From assembly GCA_002359185.1 (NCBI GenBank), contig DEML01000003.1, forward strand, positions 103,809 through 167,808: a stretch of 64,000 bases of DNA. Direction: 5' to 3'. The position numbers and the translations under genes are program-made. Positions 8,068-17,601 of this stretch are shown in pieces. Every line of letters starts with the position of its first letter. Position 1 is the stretch's first letter. The notes under the pieces are model-generated. The model had not been told where the DNA came from. It saw only the letters and a program-made list of their open reading frames with translations, and did not search any database. The stretch comes from Planctomycetaceae bacterium UBA2671 (GTDB lineage Bacteria > Planctomycetota > Planctomycetia > Planctomycetales > Planctomycetaceae).

Positions 8068-9573
8068 ATGTCGACTCGCCGCTCATTTTTGCAAACCTCT
8101 CTGGCAGCCGGAGCACTCGGTGATCTGGCTTTTCTTTCGGGATTAAGCCCGGTCTCTGCAGCCGATCTCAAAGCTTCAAAAAATGTCGTGCAACTCGCAC
8201 CGGAAATCGAACCCGTTGTTCGTATGATCGAACAGACTCCACGCGAGCGACTCCTGGAGGAAATGGCCGATCGTATTAAAAAGGGGCTGAGCTACGCGGA
8301 AGTTCTCGCCGCGTTACAATTGGCAGGCGTGAAAAATGTCGAGCCGCGGCCTTCCGTCGGACATAAGTTTCATACTGTTCTCGTGGTAAACTCGGCTCAT
8401 CTGGCTAGTGTCGCAGGACCGAAAGAACATCGCTGGCTTCCACTGTTCTGGGCACTCGATTACTACAAATCAGCCGCTGCCCGAGACGTGAGAGAGCGAG
8501 GCGATTGGACGATGTCAGCCGTCGACGAATCCGCGATTCCCTCTTCTCAGCATGCTCGAAAGTCATTCCTCAATGCCATGCAATCCTGGGATGAATCCGC
8601 TGCCGATGTCGCAGTGGCTGGATTAGCGCGCACCGCAAAACTGGACGACATTTATGAAATGTTCTTCCGCCTGGGTGCACGAGACTTCCGTTCAATTGGC
8701 CATAAAGCAATCTTTGTGGCAAACAGCTATCGAGCATTGCAAACCATCGGAGAACAACATGCTGAACCAATTCTCCGCTCACTCGCCTATGCCTTATTGA
8801 TGCATGAGGGCGACAATCCTCAAAAACGGGATGACGAAGCCGACCGTCCCTATCGACGCAACGTTGAACTGGTCAACACCATCCGCGACGACTGGAAATC
8901 AGGACAACTCGATTCCGAAGCGACACGCGAATTCCTGCAAGTTCTACGGAAGGGCAACAATCAGGAAACGTGCAATCTGGCAATCGAGCAGTTGAATCAG
9001 GGAGTTTCTCCCCAATCGATTTGGGACGCCATGCTGGTCGGCTCCAGTGAATTACTCATGCGACAGCCTGGCATCGTGGCATTGCATTCGGTGACCACAT
9101 CGAATGCGTTGTACTTTGCCTACAAAACAAGTCAAAACGATGAGACTCAACGCCTGATGTTATTACAAAATGCGGCCTTCATCCCCATGTTCCGCGACGC
9201 AATGCAATCCCGGGGAAGTATTGCTGACCTGTCGATAGAAAAACTGCAGCAATCAAAGATCGAGGATAATTTTTCAGTTGACCGAATCTTCAAAGACCTG
9301 GGCCGAGAGCCGATTAGTGCTGCTGCAGAAACATACAAGTTCCTGCAGAACAATGGCTCTCCACAAGAGTTGATTGACACTGCCCGTCTGCTCGTTTTCC
9401 TGAAAGGAAATGACGCCCACGATTACAAATTCAGCTCAGCCGTCCTCGAAGACTTTCAGCATGTCTCACCGGAATGGAGAAATTTCTATCTGGCAGCCAA
9501 CATGCCCAAAATGCAGCACACGCAATCACGAGATAACGACCTCGTCCAGCGAACTCGCGATGCATTTGCCTGA
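8068..9573 (+). CDS. Tat-exported protein of unknown function
   Basis: The protein has 501 residues. The ATG at 8068 has GGAG 8-10 bases upstream; an ATG 18 bases earlier is less likely. It opens with a twin-arginine signal (TRRSFLQTSLAAGALG), which normally exports folded, often cofactor-bearing proteins. The remainder is mostly alpha-helical with conserved-looking stretches such as RPSVGHKFHTVLVVNSAH, PLFWALDYYK and GARDFRSIGHKAIFVANSY. The several His residues could bind a metal or heme but no known motif is complete. I do not recognise the family. It is flanked by a terminator upstream and a repeat downstream, so it is probably a single-gene unit. Confidence 0.75.
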   Translation: MSTRRSFLQTSLAAGALGDLAFLSGLSPVSAADLKASKNVVQLAPEIEPVVRMIEQTPRERLLEEMADRIKKGLSYAEVLAALQLAGVKNVEPRPSVGHKFHTVLVVNSAHLASVAGPKEHRWLPLFWALDYYKSAAARDVRERGDWTMSAVDESAIPSSQHARKSFLNAMQSWDESAADVAVAGLARTAKLDDIYEMFFRLGARDFRSIGHKAIFVANSYRALQTIGEQHAEPILRSLAYALLMHEGDNPQKRDDEADRPYRRNVELVNTIRDDWKSGQLDSEATREFLQVLRKGNNQETCNLAIEQLNQGVSPQSIWDAMLVGSSELLMRQPGIVALHSVTTSNALYFAYKTSQNDETQRLMLLQNAAFIPMFRDAMQSRGSIADLSIEKLQQSKIEDNFSVDRIFKDLGREPISAAAETYKFLQNNGSPQELIDTARLLVFLKGNDAHDYKFSSAVLEDFQHVSPEWRNFYLAANMPKMQHTQSRDNDLVQRTRDAFA

Positions 9574-9622
9574 GGCGAACTAATACCTTGATTTAATCGA
9601 TTTTGTGGGTGCCATGCTCAGT

Positions 9623-9692
9623 TGTAGGTCAGGCACTGCCTGACGACAAATGAGGTGGCACACACATTTCGTCAGGCAATACCTGACCTGCA
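9623..9692. repeat. 70-bp palindromic repeat, copy B
   Basis: This begins TGTAGGTCAGGCACTGCC and ends with an imperfect complement (GTCAGGCAATACCTGACC). Its centre (tgaggtggcacacacattt) is close to the centre of the copy at 39054-39123 but differs from copy A at 2164-2232. It lies 49 bases downstream of the Tat-protein gene. Confidence 0.75.
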
Positions 9693-10119
9693 TGCCAATC
9701 CTCTGCAATTCAAAGTGTCGTTTCACAGTTTCATTCCATTCTGGCACTCTTTCTGCTCAAGAGCAACGACATCTTTTCTTGAGTCATTCCGCTTCACTTC
9801 AAACGGGCGCAACAAATTCTGTATTAATAGAGCCACATGAGATGTTACTTTTGCGAATCAACTTACTGTTGAATTAAAGCATCAACCTGTAGGAATGATG
9901 CCTTGAAATCTCATTGAGTTTTATACCTTCAACAGCCAGAAATCCCAAACTCAACATTTGGAATAATCTTTACAAAAGTTCCAGAATCTTGAGCGATTTC
10001 CCCGATTTTCAATGTACTTTTTCATGATCCTTCAGAATTGCCATTCTGGGAATCCTGACCAAATTCTTGATCCAATTCTCAACATTTGATGCAGCATACT
10101 CTTGCCTGACGAAACCATC
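9693..10119. other. intergenic region upstream of the Tad-type genes
   Basis: About 430 bases with no supported gene. A near sigma-54 element (TGGCAC, five bases, CTGCT at 9742-9757) keeps the GG and GC cores at the right spacing but deviates at the -12 element and is more than 350 bases from the next start, so it is only a weak candidate. No ORF with coding character was seen. Confidence 0.35.
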
Positions 10120-10617
10120 ATGAAATTCTTTCTTACCAAATCCAAACAGAAATCAAACTCCCTGCAAGAGGGGAAACGTCGTGGAGCGGCGACGGTGGAA
10201 TTTGCAGTGGTGGTTCCCGTCTTTGGGATTTTCCTGGCTGCGATGGTGGAGTTTGGACACGCCTATATGGTGCAAACCGCATTACGCGGCGCAGCCAAAA
10301 AAGCGGCTCGTTACGGTGTCGCCAACGGAGTCACCACCTCAGACGTCAAACAGGAAGCCATTCGAGTTGTTTCCGCAGCCGTCGATACAAGTACCCTCTC
10401 GGTCATCGTCAAAGATGCAAATGTGTTCGACACCTCAGAAACGCCAACCAATGGTCTCGAATTCGAAGATTTACCCGATATCGAACTGGCCAATGCGAAC
10501 ACTCGTCAACTTTACATTATCAGATTGGCAATCCCCTACGAAGACGTCGCTCTGTTCCCGCCATTCTGGACAGACAATCTGACTTTACACAGTCAGTCTG
10601 TGATGAGACACGAATAA
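10120..10617 (+). CDS. TadE-like pilus assembly protein
   Basis: The protein has 165 residues from ATG 10120 (a TTG 18 bases earlier is in frame). A short basic leader is followed by RRGAATVEFAVVVPVFGIF and a transmembrane helix (about 27-50), the hallmark of TadE (the Glu after the processing-like site). TadE/TadF pseudopilins support assembly of Flp/Tad type IVb pili or secretion systems. It heads a three-gene series with another TadE-like and a TadG-like gene, but no TadA ATPase, RcpA secretin or Flp pilin is in the window. Confidence 0.85.
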   Translation: MKFFLTKSKQKSNSLQEGKRRGAATVEFAVVVPVFGIFLAAMVEFGHAYMVQTALRGAAKKAARYGVANGVTTSDVKQEAIRVVSAAVDTSTLSVIVKDANVFDTSETPTNGLEFEDLPDIELANANTRQLYIIRLAIPYEDVALFPPFWTDNLTLHSQSVMRHE

Positions 10618-10657
10618 GTTCTTTCAATAACCACTGCTCACAAAAGAGTGATCAAAG

Positions 10658-11158
10658 ATGATGCGCATCATTTCAAAAACACAACAACATCATAACCACG
10701 AAAAACGCCGTGGAGCTGCTCTGGTCGAATTTGCCATTGTCTCGCCGATTTTCATGTTCCTGATTCTGGGTATGGTCGAAATGGGCAATGCCCTGGAAGC
10801 AACAACACAGCTCTCCGCAGCTTTAAGAGAAGCAGGACGCCTGGCGAGCATGGATTGGGCTGAACTTGTTCCGGAAGGTCAGTCACCGAATGATAAAGTG
10901 ATTCGCGATATCCGTAATTTTCTGAAAGCAGGCGGGTATCCCGGCGATGACATAACCATCACTCTGACCTCGGCCGATGGGAATGATGCCGGACAAACAT
11001 TTGATCTGGCAGATCCTGCAAATGAACGGCGTCTCTTTAAAATCGAAGCGACGATTCCATTTGAACAGATCAGCACTTTTCCGCACGGCTTAATGAGGGG
11101 ACGAAATATTACCGCACGAATCGTGATGCGAGCAGGACGGATCTCGCTGATGAATTGA
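10658..11158 (+). CDS. second TadE-like protein
   Basis: The protein has 166 residues, with an ATG-ATG start at 10658. KRRGAALVEFAIVSPIFMF and the following transmembrane helix match the TadE N-terminus. The soluble part is predicted to face the periplasm. It begins 40 bases after the first TadE-like gene and differs from it enough to be a distinct pseudopilin subunit rather than a recent duplicate. The pair probably forms an operon with the TadG-like gene at 11275. Confidence 0.85.
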   Translation: MMRIISKTQQHHNHEKRRGAALVEFAIVSPIFMFLILGMVEMGNALEATTQLSAALREAGRLASMDWAELVPEGQSPNDKVIRDIRNFLKAGGYPGDDITITLTSADGNDAGQTFDLADPANERRLFKIEATIPFEQISTFPHGLMRGRNITARIVMRAGRISLMN

Positions 11159-11274
11159 TCAAAGTGCGATCATAGTATCCGAAGTCATTGAAGAAGAACA
11201 CTCGGGCCACGAGCTTCAGGAATTATTCGCCAGGAGAGCGCTCATGAGAACTCAGATTTATAGAGGCCACGGCC

Positions 11275-13497
11275 ATGATGAACCCCTTAGTGAATATTAA
11301 AAACAATCGTCGCAAACTTGTGAACGAATTTAACCAGAGACGCGGAGCTTTTATGGTTCTCGCGGCAATCTGTCTGGTTGGAGCCGTTGGATTCGTTGCC
11401 TTGAGTGTCGATATTGGTGTCCTGTCGTTGACGAAGATTAATCTACAGAAAGCTGTTGATGCGGCTGCGCTGGCGGCTGCTCAGGAGATTATCGCAGTGA
11501 TCGATTCAGCTGGAGATGATGGACAAACAGTTGGCGGAGGGACATCCGCAGGCGATATCAATTCGATTGCTATCGATTCAGCGAAACTCATGGCAGAAAA
11601 AGTAGCCGCTTTGAATGGTGTTTATGTTGATCCTGATGTCGATGTTGCATTTGGTCGACGTGTCTTCAATGAAAACTTACAACGCTTCGAAGTCGAATGG
11701 GGCGATGCTCCTTATAGTGGAAGTGCTGCTTATAATGTCGTTCAAGTCACGGCACGAAGAACAAACCCCGACACGACACTCCCTGATGGCATGGTAGATC
11801 TTTTTTTTGCCCCAATTGGGGGAAACGACAAAGCAGCTGTGATGGCTTCAGCAATCGCATTTGTTGAAGCCCGGGACATCGTTTCTGTCCTCGACTACTC
11901 CGGGAGTATGAATTACGACAGCCAACTCAGTTCGCTGAATCGATTTGGCCGAGTCGCCCTCGAAGGAAATATCAGGGATATTTATGATGCGTTACAGCCT
12001 CTTGATTTAGGCTGTCTTGAATTCACTCCAGAATGGTTAACGGTGGAAGGTGAAGATCCTGATGAAGCTGGGGAAGCGAAGATCTATGTGAAGTTCAGGG
12101 ATGATGAAATCGATGTCACATCGGACAAAGAAATCCATGAAGTATACATAATCTTTGAAGGTGGGGGATATCAGCATTTCCAAAATCAATCTGGGACCTT
12201 CCGTACTTATCAAGGCTCTGGCGATGATGACGATCGATCCATTCACGCGGCATACATTCGTTCTGGTATGACTGCAGTGACCGTATCAGGCCAGGAAGAA
12301 CAAGGGAAAAATATTCCTCATATCCAAGTAACTTTCATGGAGAACTCGATTTATGTTGAATCGACAAAGGATCTTTCGAATGTTGTCCTGGAATTTACAG
12401 ACGGCGTCCATCAAAAATTTGAAGGACTTTCAGGACATACGGGGACATTTCTTGGGACCGGCGAGAACGAAGGCAAAGCGATTGTGAATGCCTGGATCAA
12501 ATCGGGAAAGAATTTCAGTGGAGATGGGCCAGGTTATGGCGAATCTTTTGAAAACCCTGGCGGTTCAGCAATCGAATACCAATACTTTGAAGACAATAAT
12601 GAAAATGTGAAAAAGGCATTTTGCCTGGATATTACCAGTTACCCATACAACTCAGGCAATTGGGACAAATATATCGATTATGTGCGCACCAGTGCCCAAG
12701 TGAAAGATGCTGGTTACCGTAAAAAGTATGGGGGCTTGAACTTCGTCGACTACCTGCTGAGCCAGCAACCACGATCCTCACAAACAGAAGATTTATGGAA
12801 GACACCTCACTATCCTTTCCATGCCATGAAAAACGGAATGAGCCTGTTTCTGGAATTCCTGGAAGATCTCGACTTCGGAGATCACGCGGGCATCGCCACT
12901 TATGATTCGACCTCACGCGTTGAATATCAGGTCAAGAATGAAAATGGTGTCGTGCTGAGGGATTTGGGAACCGAATGGATTACTGACGACTACGAAAGTC
13001 TGGATGAAATTCAGCGACGCAAACAAGCCGGACATTACAATGTGTATACAGGTCTGGGATATGGAATCGAAGAAGCCGTGAATTTGCTCGATACTCAGGC
13101 AAGACCGGGATCACGACCGACCTTGATTGTCATGACCGATGGCAATGCGAACCGTAGTCCCTCTGGTTGGAGTCTTCCCTCGAATTGGAACTGGAATGAA
13201 CTGACCGACTTCGATGACGATGGAACGGCGGATTACACAACCTGGGATCGCCACAAACAGTATGCGTTCTATCAAGCGAAACTGGCGATTGATAAAGGCT
13301 ACACCATTCATACACTTTCTGTAGGTGCAGGGGCAGATCGTGATTTGATGCGTGCAATGGCTTTCGCCGGTAAAGGGGAATGGATCAATGTTCCAGGGGG
13401 AACAACCATTGCAGAAGTCGAAGAGCAAATGCTCGACGCTTTTTCCCGAATAGCCGCCAATGTCCCCCCGGCAAAACTTCTCAATAATGTGGAGTGA
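11275..13497 (+). CDS. TadG-like protein with von Willebrand A domain interrupted by a duplicated module
   Basis: The protein has 740 residues. Its N-terminus (RRGAFMVLAAICLVGAVGFV, a transmembrane helix at about 25-47, then a Lys/Ala-rich helix LQKAVDAAALAAAQ) is the Tad/TadG signature. A von Willebrand A domain starts near residue 201 with the metal site DYSGS (207-211) and continues much later with TLIVMTDGNAN. Between them lies an insertion holding two related units of about 62 residues (about 270-331 and 350-411), each with IYVKF/IQVTF, a HQ/YQHF or HQKFEGLSG stretch and a final AxIxSG. The insert is probably an extracytoplasmic binding module. It is the third gene of the TadE-TadE-TadG series. 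Confidence 0.85.
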   Translation: MMNPLVNIKNNRRKLVNEFNQRRGAFMVLAAICLVGAVGFVALSVDIGVLSLTKINLQKAVDAAALAAAQEIIAVIDSAGDDGQTVGGGTSAGDINSIAIDSAKLMAEKVAALNGVYVDPDVDVAFGRRVFNENLQRFEVEWGDAPYSGSAAYNVVQVTARRTNPDTTLPDGMVDLFFAPIGGNDKAAVMASAIAFVEARDIVSVLDYSGSMNYDSQLSSLNRFGRVALEGNIRDIYDALQPLDLGCLEFTPEWLTVEGEDPDEAGEAKIYVKFRDDEIDVTSDKEIHEVYIIFEGGGYQHFQNQSGTFRTYQGSGDDDDRSIHAAYIRSGMTAVTVSGQEEQGKNIPHIQVTFMENSIYVESTKDLSNVVLEFTDGVHQKFEGLSGHTGTFLGTGENEGKAIVNAWIKSGKNFSGDGPGYGESFENPGGSAIEYQYFEDNNENVKKAFCLDITSYPYNSGNWDKYIDYVRTSAQVKDAGYRKKYGGLNFVDYLLSQQPRSSQTEDLWKTPHYPFHAMKNGMSLFLEFLEDLDFGDHAGIATYDSTSRVEYQVKNENGVVLRDLGTEWITDDYESLDEIQRRKQAGHYNVYTGLGYGIEEAVNLLDTQARPGSRPTLIVMTDGNANRSPSGWSLPSNWNWNELTDFDDDGTADYTTWDRHKQYAFYQAKLAIDKGYTIHTLSVGAGADRDLMRAMAFAGKGEWINVPGGTTIAEVEEQMLDAFSRIAANVPPAKLLNNVE

Positions 13498-13615
13498 AAT
13501 CGAGGCGTTGTTCTCGTGTCCAAAACAGTGCATCAAAGTGTCGACGGTCTGGATTCAGACGATTATGATAAGTCTGAATCTAAATTCTTCTCATTAATTG
13601 ATCCTGGAGGATATC

Positions 13616-13990
13616 ATGGCACCGAAACACGGAGAACGTTTTGTCGAATTGTGTGATTCTGTTCGAGGACAAATTCGAGAGTGCACTGTGGCAGATGTGC
13701 ATGCAAAAATTGAACAGGGACAGGAGATTCTGTTATTCGATGTGCGTGAAGACCACGAATGGGAAAAGGGGCATATTCCCAAATCTAAGCATCTTGGCAA
13801 AGGAATTATCGAAAGAGACATCGAAGAACAAGTCCCTGATCCTGAGGCAGAAATCTATCTCTATTGTGGCGGCGGCTACCGCTCGGTATTAGCAGCGGAC
13901 AATCTTCAGAAAATGGGATATCAAAATGTCATCTCGGTGGACGGAGGATTCCGTGGCTGGAAAGAAGCCGGGTATGCCGTCGAAACTTAG
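13616..13990 (+). CDS. rhodanese-like sulfurtransferase
   Basis: The protein has 124 residues. The ATG at 13616 has GGAGG 5 bases upstream. LLFDVREDHEWEKGHIP is the rhodanese CH2-A region, and YCGGGYRSVLAA contains the catalytic Cys in a six-residue loop (CGGGYR), as in single-domain sulfurtransferases such as GlpE/PspE. FRGWKEAGY near the end is typical as well. It has no signal peptide, so it is cytoplasmic and may handle persulfide sulfur. The gene appears to stand alone. Confidence 0.9.
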   Translation: MAPKHGERFVELCDSVRGQIRECTVADVHAKIEQGQEILLFDVREDHEWEKGHIPKSKHLGKGIIERDIEEQVPDPEAEIYLYCGGGYRSVLAADNLQKMGYQNVISVDGGFRGWKEAGYAVET

Positions 13991-14025
13991 AAACAATACT
14001 CAACCTTAATGAAGTAAAAACTATC

Positions 14026-14073
14026 AGGGGTGTCGGGGGCGCTCCGCGTTAGCGGAAGCCCCCGGAAGTTCTA
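14026..14073. repeat. GC-rich palindromic repeat, short copy
   Basis: GGGGGCGCTCCGC, loop, GCGGAAGCCCCC form an imperfect inverted repeat, followed by GGAAGTTCTA. The same strings occur in the longer element at 61198-61281, so these are two members of one repeat family. Confidence 0.6.
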
Positions 14074-14181
14074 CGATTCGTGGGCTTATTTTCGAGAGCG
14101 ACTCCATTACCCATCGAACCGGATGTGACATCAATTGTCAAAGCATTCGATCGGTCCGTGTTACGGTTAAGGAGCAGAGAC

Positions 14182-14733
14182 ATGACGTCTGTTGAATTGA
14201 TAACACGTTTGCATGAACATCGCATGTGGTCGAATCGACAATTATTAAACGCATCCGAAGCCTTAAGCGAAGCGCAATTGCGAAAAGTTTTTAAGATTGG
14301 TCAAGGTTCTGTCTGGAAAACCTTACTGCACATGCTGGCTGCGGAGTATGTGTGGCTGGAAGCGCTGGAAGGAAATGAAACTCCACTGATGCCGGGGGAT
14401 CGAGAGGGATTGTTGCCGGGTAATCAGCAGGCTGAAGAAGCAATTCAGTCGTTCAATGAATTGCAACTGAAATGGGAAGATGTGGATCGTCGCTGGAACA
14501 CTTATCTTTCAAGTCTAAATGAATCCAATCTTGATGAGTTCGTCTACAAGGTCAGCACGAGTTCTCAAAAGGGAAATCGATTGGGAACAAAACGGAGCGA
14601 TATCCTCCTGCATGTTTGCACGCACGCTCAATACACCACTGCTCAGTTGGTCAACATGTTGAAACAACTTGGTCGAACTTCGCTTCCTGACTCCATGCTC
14701 ATTACAATGGCAAGGCAAGAGAACCGAGAATGA
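14182..14733 (+). CDS. DinB-like four-helix protein
   Basis: The protein has 183 residues. The ATG at 14182 is preceded by AAGGAG at the right spacing; an upstream in-frame ATG at 14080 is adjacent to a repeat and has no such signal. The three metal-ligand positions of the DinB/YfiT superfamily are visible: His in LHEHRMWSNRQLL, His in TLLHMLAAEYVWLE, and HxxxH in LLHVCTHAQYTTAQL. Such proteins are metal-binding and include thiol transferases and enzymes of unknown role. It ends at a bidirectional terminator shared with the SulP gene. Confidence 0.8.
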   Translation: MTSVELITRLHEHRMWSNRQLLNASEALSEAQLRKVFKIGQGSVWKTLLHMLAAEYVWLEALEGNETPLMPGDREGLLPGNQQAEEAIQSFNELQLKWEDVDRRWNTYLSSLNESNLDEFVYKVSTSSQKGNRLGTKRSDILLHVCTHAQYTTAQLVNMLKQLGRTSLPDSMLITMARQENRE

Positions 14734-14772
14734 AAAATCCCGTAGGTTGGTATTCAACCATCGGGATTTTTT
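14733..14772. terminator. bidirectional rho-independent terminator
   Basis: AAAAATCCCG (14733-14742) pairs with CGGGATTTTT (14762-14771), with an inner AGGTTG/CAACC helix. It gives T-runs on both strands and lies between convergent genes, the DinB-like gene (plus) and the SulP gene (minus). Confidence 0.85.
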
Positions 14773-14790
14773 GTTTTGATTTCGAGATAC

Positions 14791-16518
14791 TCAAATCATC
14801 TTCGTGATGTGATAATGCCGGCTCTCTGAAATGTCGACAGCCGCAAATTCGCCTGCCCGTTCGAGCATACGTTGGCAATCGCCATTCAGATTCTGCAACT
14901 TTAGGCGTTTCCCTTCCTGACGATATCGTTCCGCTAATTTCGTGATCGATTCCATAGCCGATTGATCATAAACCCGTGAAAAGTAAAAATCGACGGCGAC
15001 GACTGGTGGATCGTTGACGGGATCGAACAAGTCGCGAAAACTGCTGACCGATGCGAAAAACAGGGGGCCATGCAACTGATAGATTTTTTTATCATCTTCA
15101 AAGTGAATATCGGCCATCATGTGCGTGGCATGATGCCACGCAAACGTCAAAGCTTGAACCACAATTCCCAGAAGGACCGCGATCGCCAGATTATGGAACA
15201 AAACAGTGTAGCCAGCAACGAGGACCATCACCAGAACATCACTGCGAGGGACTTTATTCCAGGTATGTAGAGTGCTCCATTCAAAAGTACCAATTACGAC
15301 CATAAACATAACTCCAACCAGTGCAGCCATCGGTACCATGGAAATGACGGGCTTCAATAGCACAACCAGCACCAGCAGCCCAACAGCAGCCACAATCCCA
15401 GATAGTCGGCCGCGTCCACCGGAGTTGACATTAATCAGCGACTGTCCAATCATGGCACAGCCACCCATTCCACCAAACAAACCGCAAACGATATTCGCAG
15501 TCCCCTGGCCAATGCACTCCCGGTTTCCACTTCCTCGTGTCTCAGTGATTTCATCAATCAAAGTCAATGTCATCAACGATTCAATCAATCCGACTCCAGC
15601 CAGGATTAATGAAAACGGGAAGATGATCACCAGCGTTTCCCATGTGAAGGGAGCCAAGACATATCGTGAATCCAGGAAAAACAGCATCGGCAAAGGTTCT
15701 TTGGTCGGTTTCACAGTCGCAATGGCAGACTCGATTTCGGAGTCACTTAAAACCGAAGTATCAATTGCTGCATGATGTTCGACTGCGAGCGGTGCACCAG
15801 CAACATGACTATTTCTAACAGCTGCTTCCTGAACCGCTTTCGCTTTCAGATTATTCATAACGAGATCATCAACCGTTTGCACAACATTAGCCTGGCCCTT
15901 TGGTGCCAGTGTTTGAGGAGCGTACTGATTGATACCGAGGGAAATCAGAGAGACCAGCAATATCGCTGCCAGCGAACTGGGAATTGCTTTTGTGAATCTC
16001 GGCAGAAGAACAATAATGGCCATCGTGAGGCCGACGAGTCCGAGCATGATGAGCAGGGGGGCACCATTCAAATAAGTCATCGTGCCATCAGTACCAAGGA
16101 TTTTAAAACTCCCCAGCTGAGCTAACCCGATCACAATCGCTAACCCATTCACAAATCCCAGCATCACCGAGTGCGGAACAAGGCGAATCAGTTTTCCCAT
16201 CCTCAACAGGCCAACTGTAATCTGCAGTAGACCACATAAAATGACTGCGGGAAATAGATATTCAATCCCATGAATCGCCACCAGGGAAACGACAACAACC
16301 GCCATCGCGCCAGTCGCACCGGAAATCATTCCAGGACGTCCACCGACAATTGCACTGACAAAGCCAATGAAAAAGGCAGAATACAATCCGACAGTCGGGG
16401 GAACTCCTGCGACAAAAGCAAAGGCAACCGCTTCAGGCACAAGGGCTAGCGCGACAGTAATCGCGGCTAAGACATCGTTTTTCACCGAAGCTCTATGCTT
16501 CGCAAAATATTCTAACAT
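14791..16518 (-). CDS. SulP family anion transporter
   Basis: The protein has 575 residues. The start at 16518 (MLEYFAKHR) has GGAG 7 bases upstream, whereas the longer frame starts inside intergenic sequence. Residues about 10-450 contain the multi-helix SulP core (ALVPEAVAFAFVAGVPPTVGLY, ISGATGAMAVVVVSL), with an extended soluble insertion at about residues 195-260. The C-terminal part (VAVDFYFSRVYDQSAMESI, then an LxNLNGDCQ stretch) is a STAS-like domain. SulP proteins carry sulfate, bicarbonate or other anions; the planctomycete forms are not assigned. The insertion includes a run of Ala/Val/His residues that is probably a loop. A terminator lies just beyond the stop codon. Confidence 0.9.
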   Translation of the reverse strand: MLEYFAKHRASVKNDVLAAITVALALVPEAVAFAFVAGVPPTVGLYSAFFIGFVSAIVGGRPGMISGATGAMAVVVVSLVAIHGIEYLFPAVILCGLLQITVGLLRMGKLIRLVPHSVMLGFVNGLAIVIGLAQLGSFKILGTDGTMTYLNGAPLLIMLGLVGLTMAIIVLLPRFTKAIPSSLAAILLVSLISLGINQYAPQTLAPKGQANVVQTVDDLVMNNLKAKAVQEAAVRNSHVAGAPLAVEHHAAIDTSVLSDSEIESAIATVKPTKEPLPMLFFLDSRYVLAPFTWETLVIIFPFSLILAGVGLIESLMTLTLIDEITETRGSGNRECIGQGTANIVCGLFGGMGGCAMIGQSLINVNSGGRGRLSGIVAAVGLLVLVVLLKPVISMVPMAALVGVMFMVVIGTFEWSTLHTWNKVPRSDVLVMVLVAGYTVLFHNLAIAVLLGIVVQALTFAWHHATHMMADIHFEDDKKIYQLHGPLFFASVSSFRDLFDPVNDPPVVAVDFYFSRVYDQSAMESITKLAERYRQEGKRLKLQNLNGDCQRMLERAGEFAAVDISESRHYHITKMI

Positions 16519-17046
16519 TAATACTCCAAAATTTTGTTGGGATCGATCTGCCAAGCGAAAGCAAACCGAGACAATCATCTGTGCAATGAATTGAGAGATT
16601 GCATTTCTGATCCAGAAATGCTTAGCACAAACGACATAAGCAAGCACTCTCATACAGAGTGCAGAGAGATATCAATCATTTCCGATAGAACGGAGAGTTA
16701 TCACATTGGATCTTAATCTTTGAGAAGAAAGAGGTTCGAACGGTGGGATCAAAGAGGACTATCAATTCGAGATCATCGAGATCTGCAATGCTATCGACTG
16801 TCTGTTTCGATGTACCCCTTTTAATGAATTAATGCAGGTTACAGAAGGTTAAAATCCACAGACTAAAAATTTTTTGTAAGGATTCGGCTTACGTATCAAG
16901 ACATTCAGAAGTAAGCGTGCGTTGAGTGGACGAACGAATCTAGTATGGGCGATTTGCAAGAACTGCTGATATAATCTGAGAAGAATTCGACAGTATTGAA
17001 CGATCAGTCTATTTTTGATGATAAAATCCCGCAGGAGAATGAGTCC
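16519..17046. other. intergenic region between divergent genes
   Basis: About 530 bases separate the divergent SulP gene and the next plus-strand gene; promoters for both must lie here. The stretch is AT-rich around 16830-16990. No RNA gene, repeat or coding frame was recognised. Confidence 0.35.
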
Positions 17047-17586
17047 ATGATAATTTATGGAATAGCAATTCTGATCCCGATGGTTTTCCTTTCAAATCTC
17101 TCGGGGGATGTCAGTCATCAGGTTATTATGAAATCCTGTCCCGCCATTCAATTGCTATCGAAAGGAAAACCCGAGACTCAAATTCAGATTCAATCAACAA
17201 CAGAGAAAACAATCTTGAAGATAGATTCCCCATCCGGGATCGATCAGGCTGTGCTTAAGCGAACGGGCGATCATTGGCCCAACGCAATTGAAATCCAATT
17301 GCACTTGAATGGACTCGAAACTTTCTCAGTTCACAGAGGAGAGGTTTTTCTCCAATGGAGCGTCTCAAGCAGCGGGCAAGGCGTGATCTGCACACTCAAG
17401 AATGGTGATCAGCCTGTAAGAGAACTAAAAATTGAAAATTCTCTTTTTGCTGAAGTTGAGATCGTTTCCAACACGCCACAAATCCCATTACGAAGCGGAT
17501 ATTTCAAGATCCTGCTGCCAGAAGATTTTTTAAAGGGAAGCGCGGAAAGAATTCAGTTGAAGTGGATTGACTTCTATCGCAATTGA
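17047..17586 (+). CDS. unknown protein with N-terminal signal or membrane segment
   Basis: The protein has 179 residues. The ATG at 17047 follows an AGGAG motif; an upstream in-frame start at 16996 gives a less sensible N-terminus. Residues about 2-20 (IIYGIAILIPMVFLSNLSG) are a hydrophobic export signal or anchor. The rest is predicted beta-rich (alternating pattern such as TQIQIQSTTEKTILKID and VFLQWSVSSSGQGVICTLK), compatible with a periplasmic beta-sandwich. I do not recognise the family. The stop lies 15 bases from the end of the convergent phosphatase gene. Confidence 0.6.
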   Translation: MIIYGIAILIPMVFLSNLSGDVSHQVIMKSCPAIQLLSKGKPETQIQIQSTTEKTILKIDSPSGIDQAVLKRTGDHWPNAIEIQLHLNGLETFSVHRGEVFLQWSVSSSGQGVICTLKNGDQPVRELKIENSLFAEVEIVSNTPQIPLRSGYFKILLPEDFLKGSAERIQLKWIDFYRN

Positions 17587-17601
17587 TTCTTGCGATGATT
17601 G

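Noticed and set aside
9742..9757. A sigma-54 promoter for the Tad-type genes
   Set aside because: The core GG and GC bases are spaced correctly, but the -12 element is CTGCT rather than TTGCA/T and the distance to the next start is more than 350 bases. Kept only as a note.
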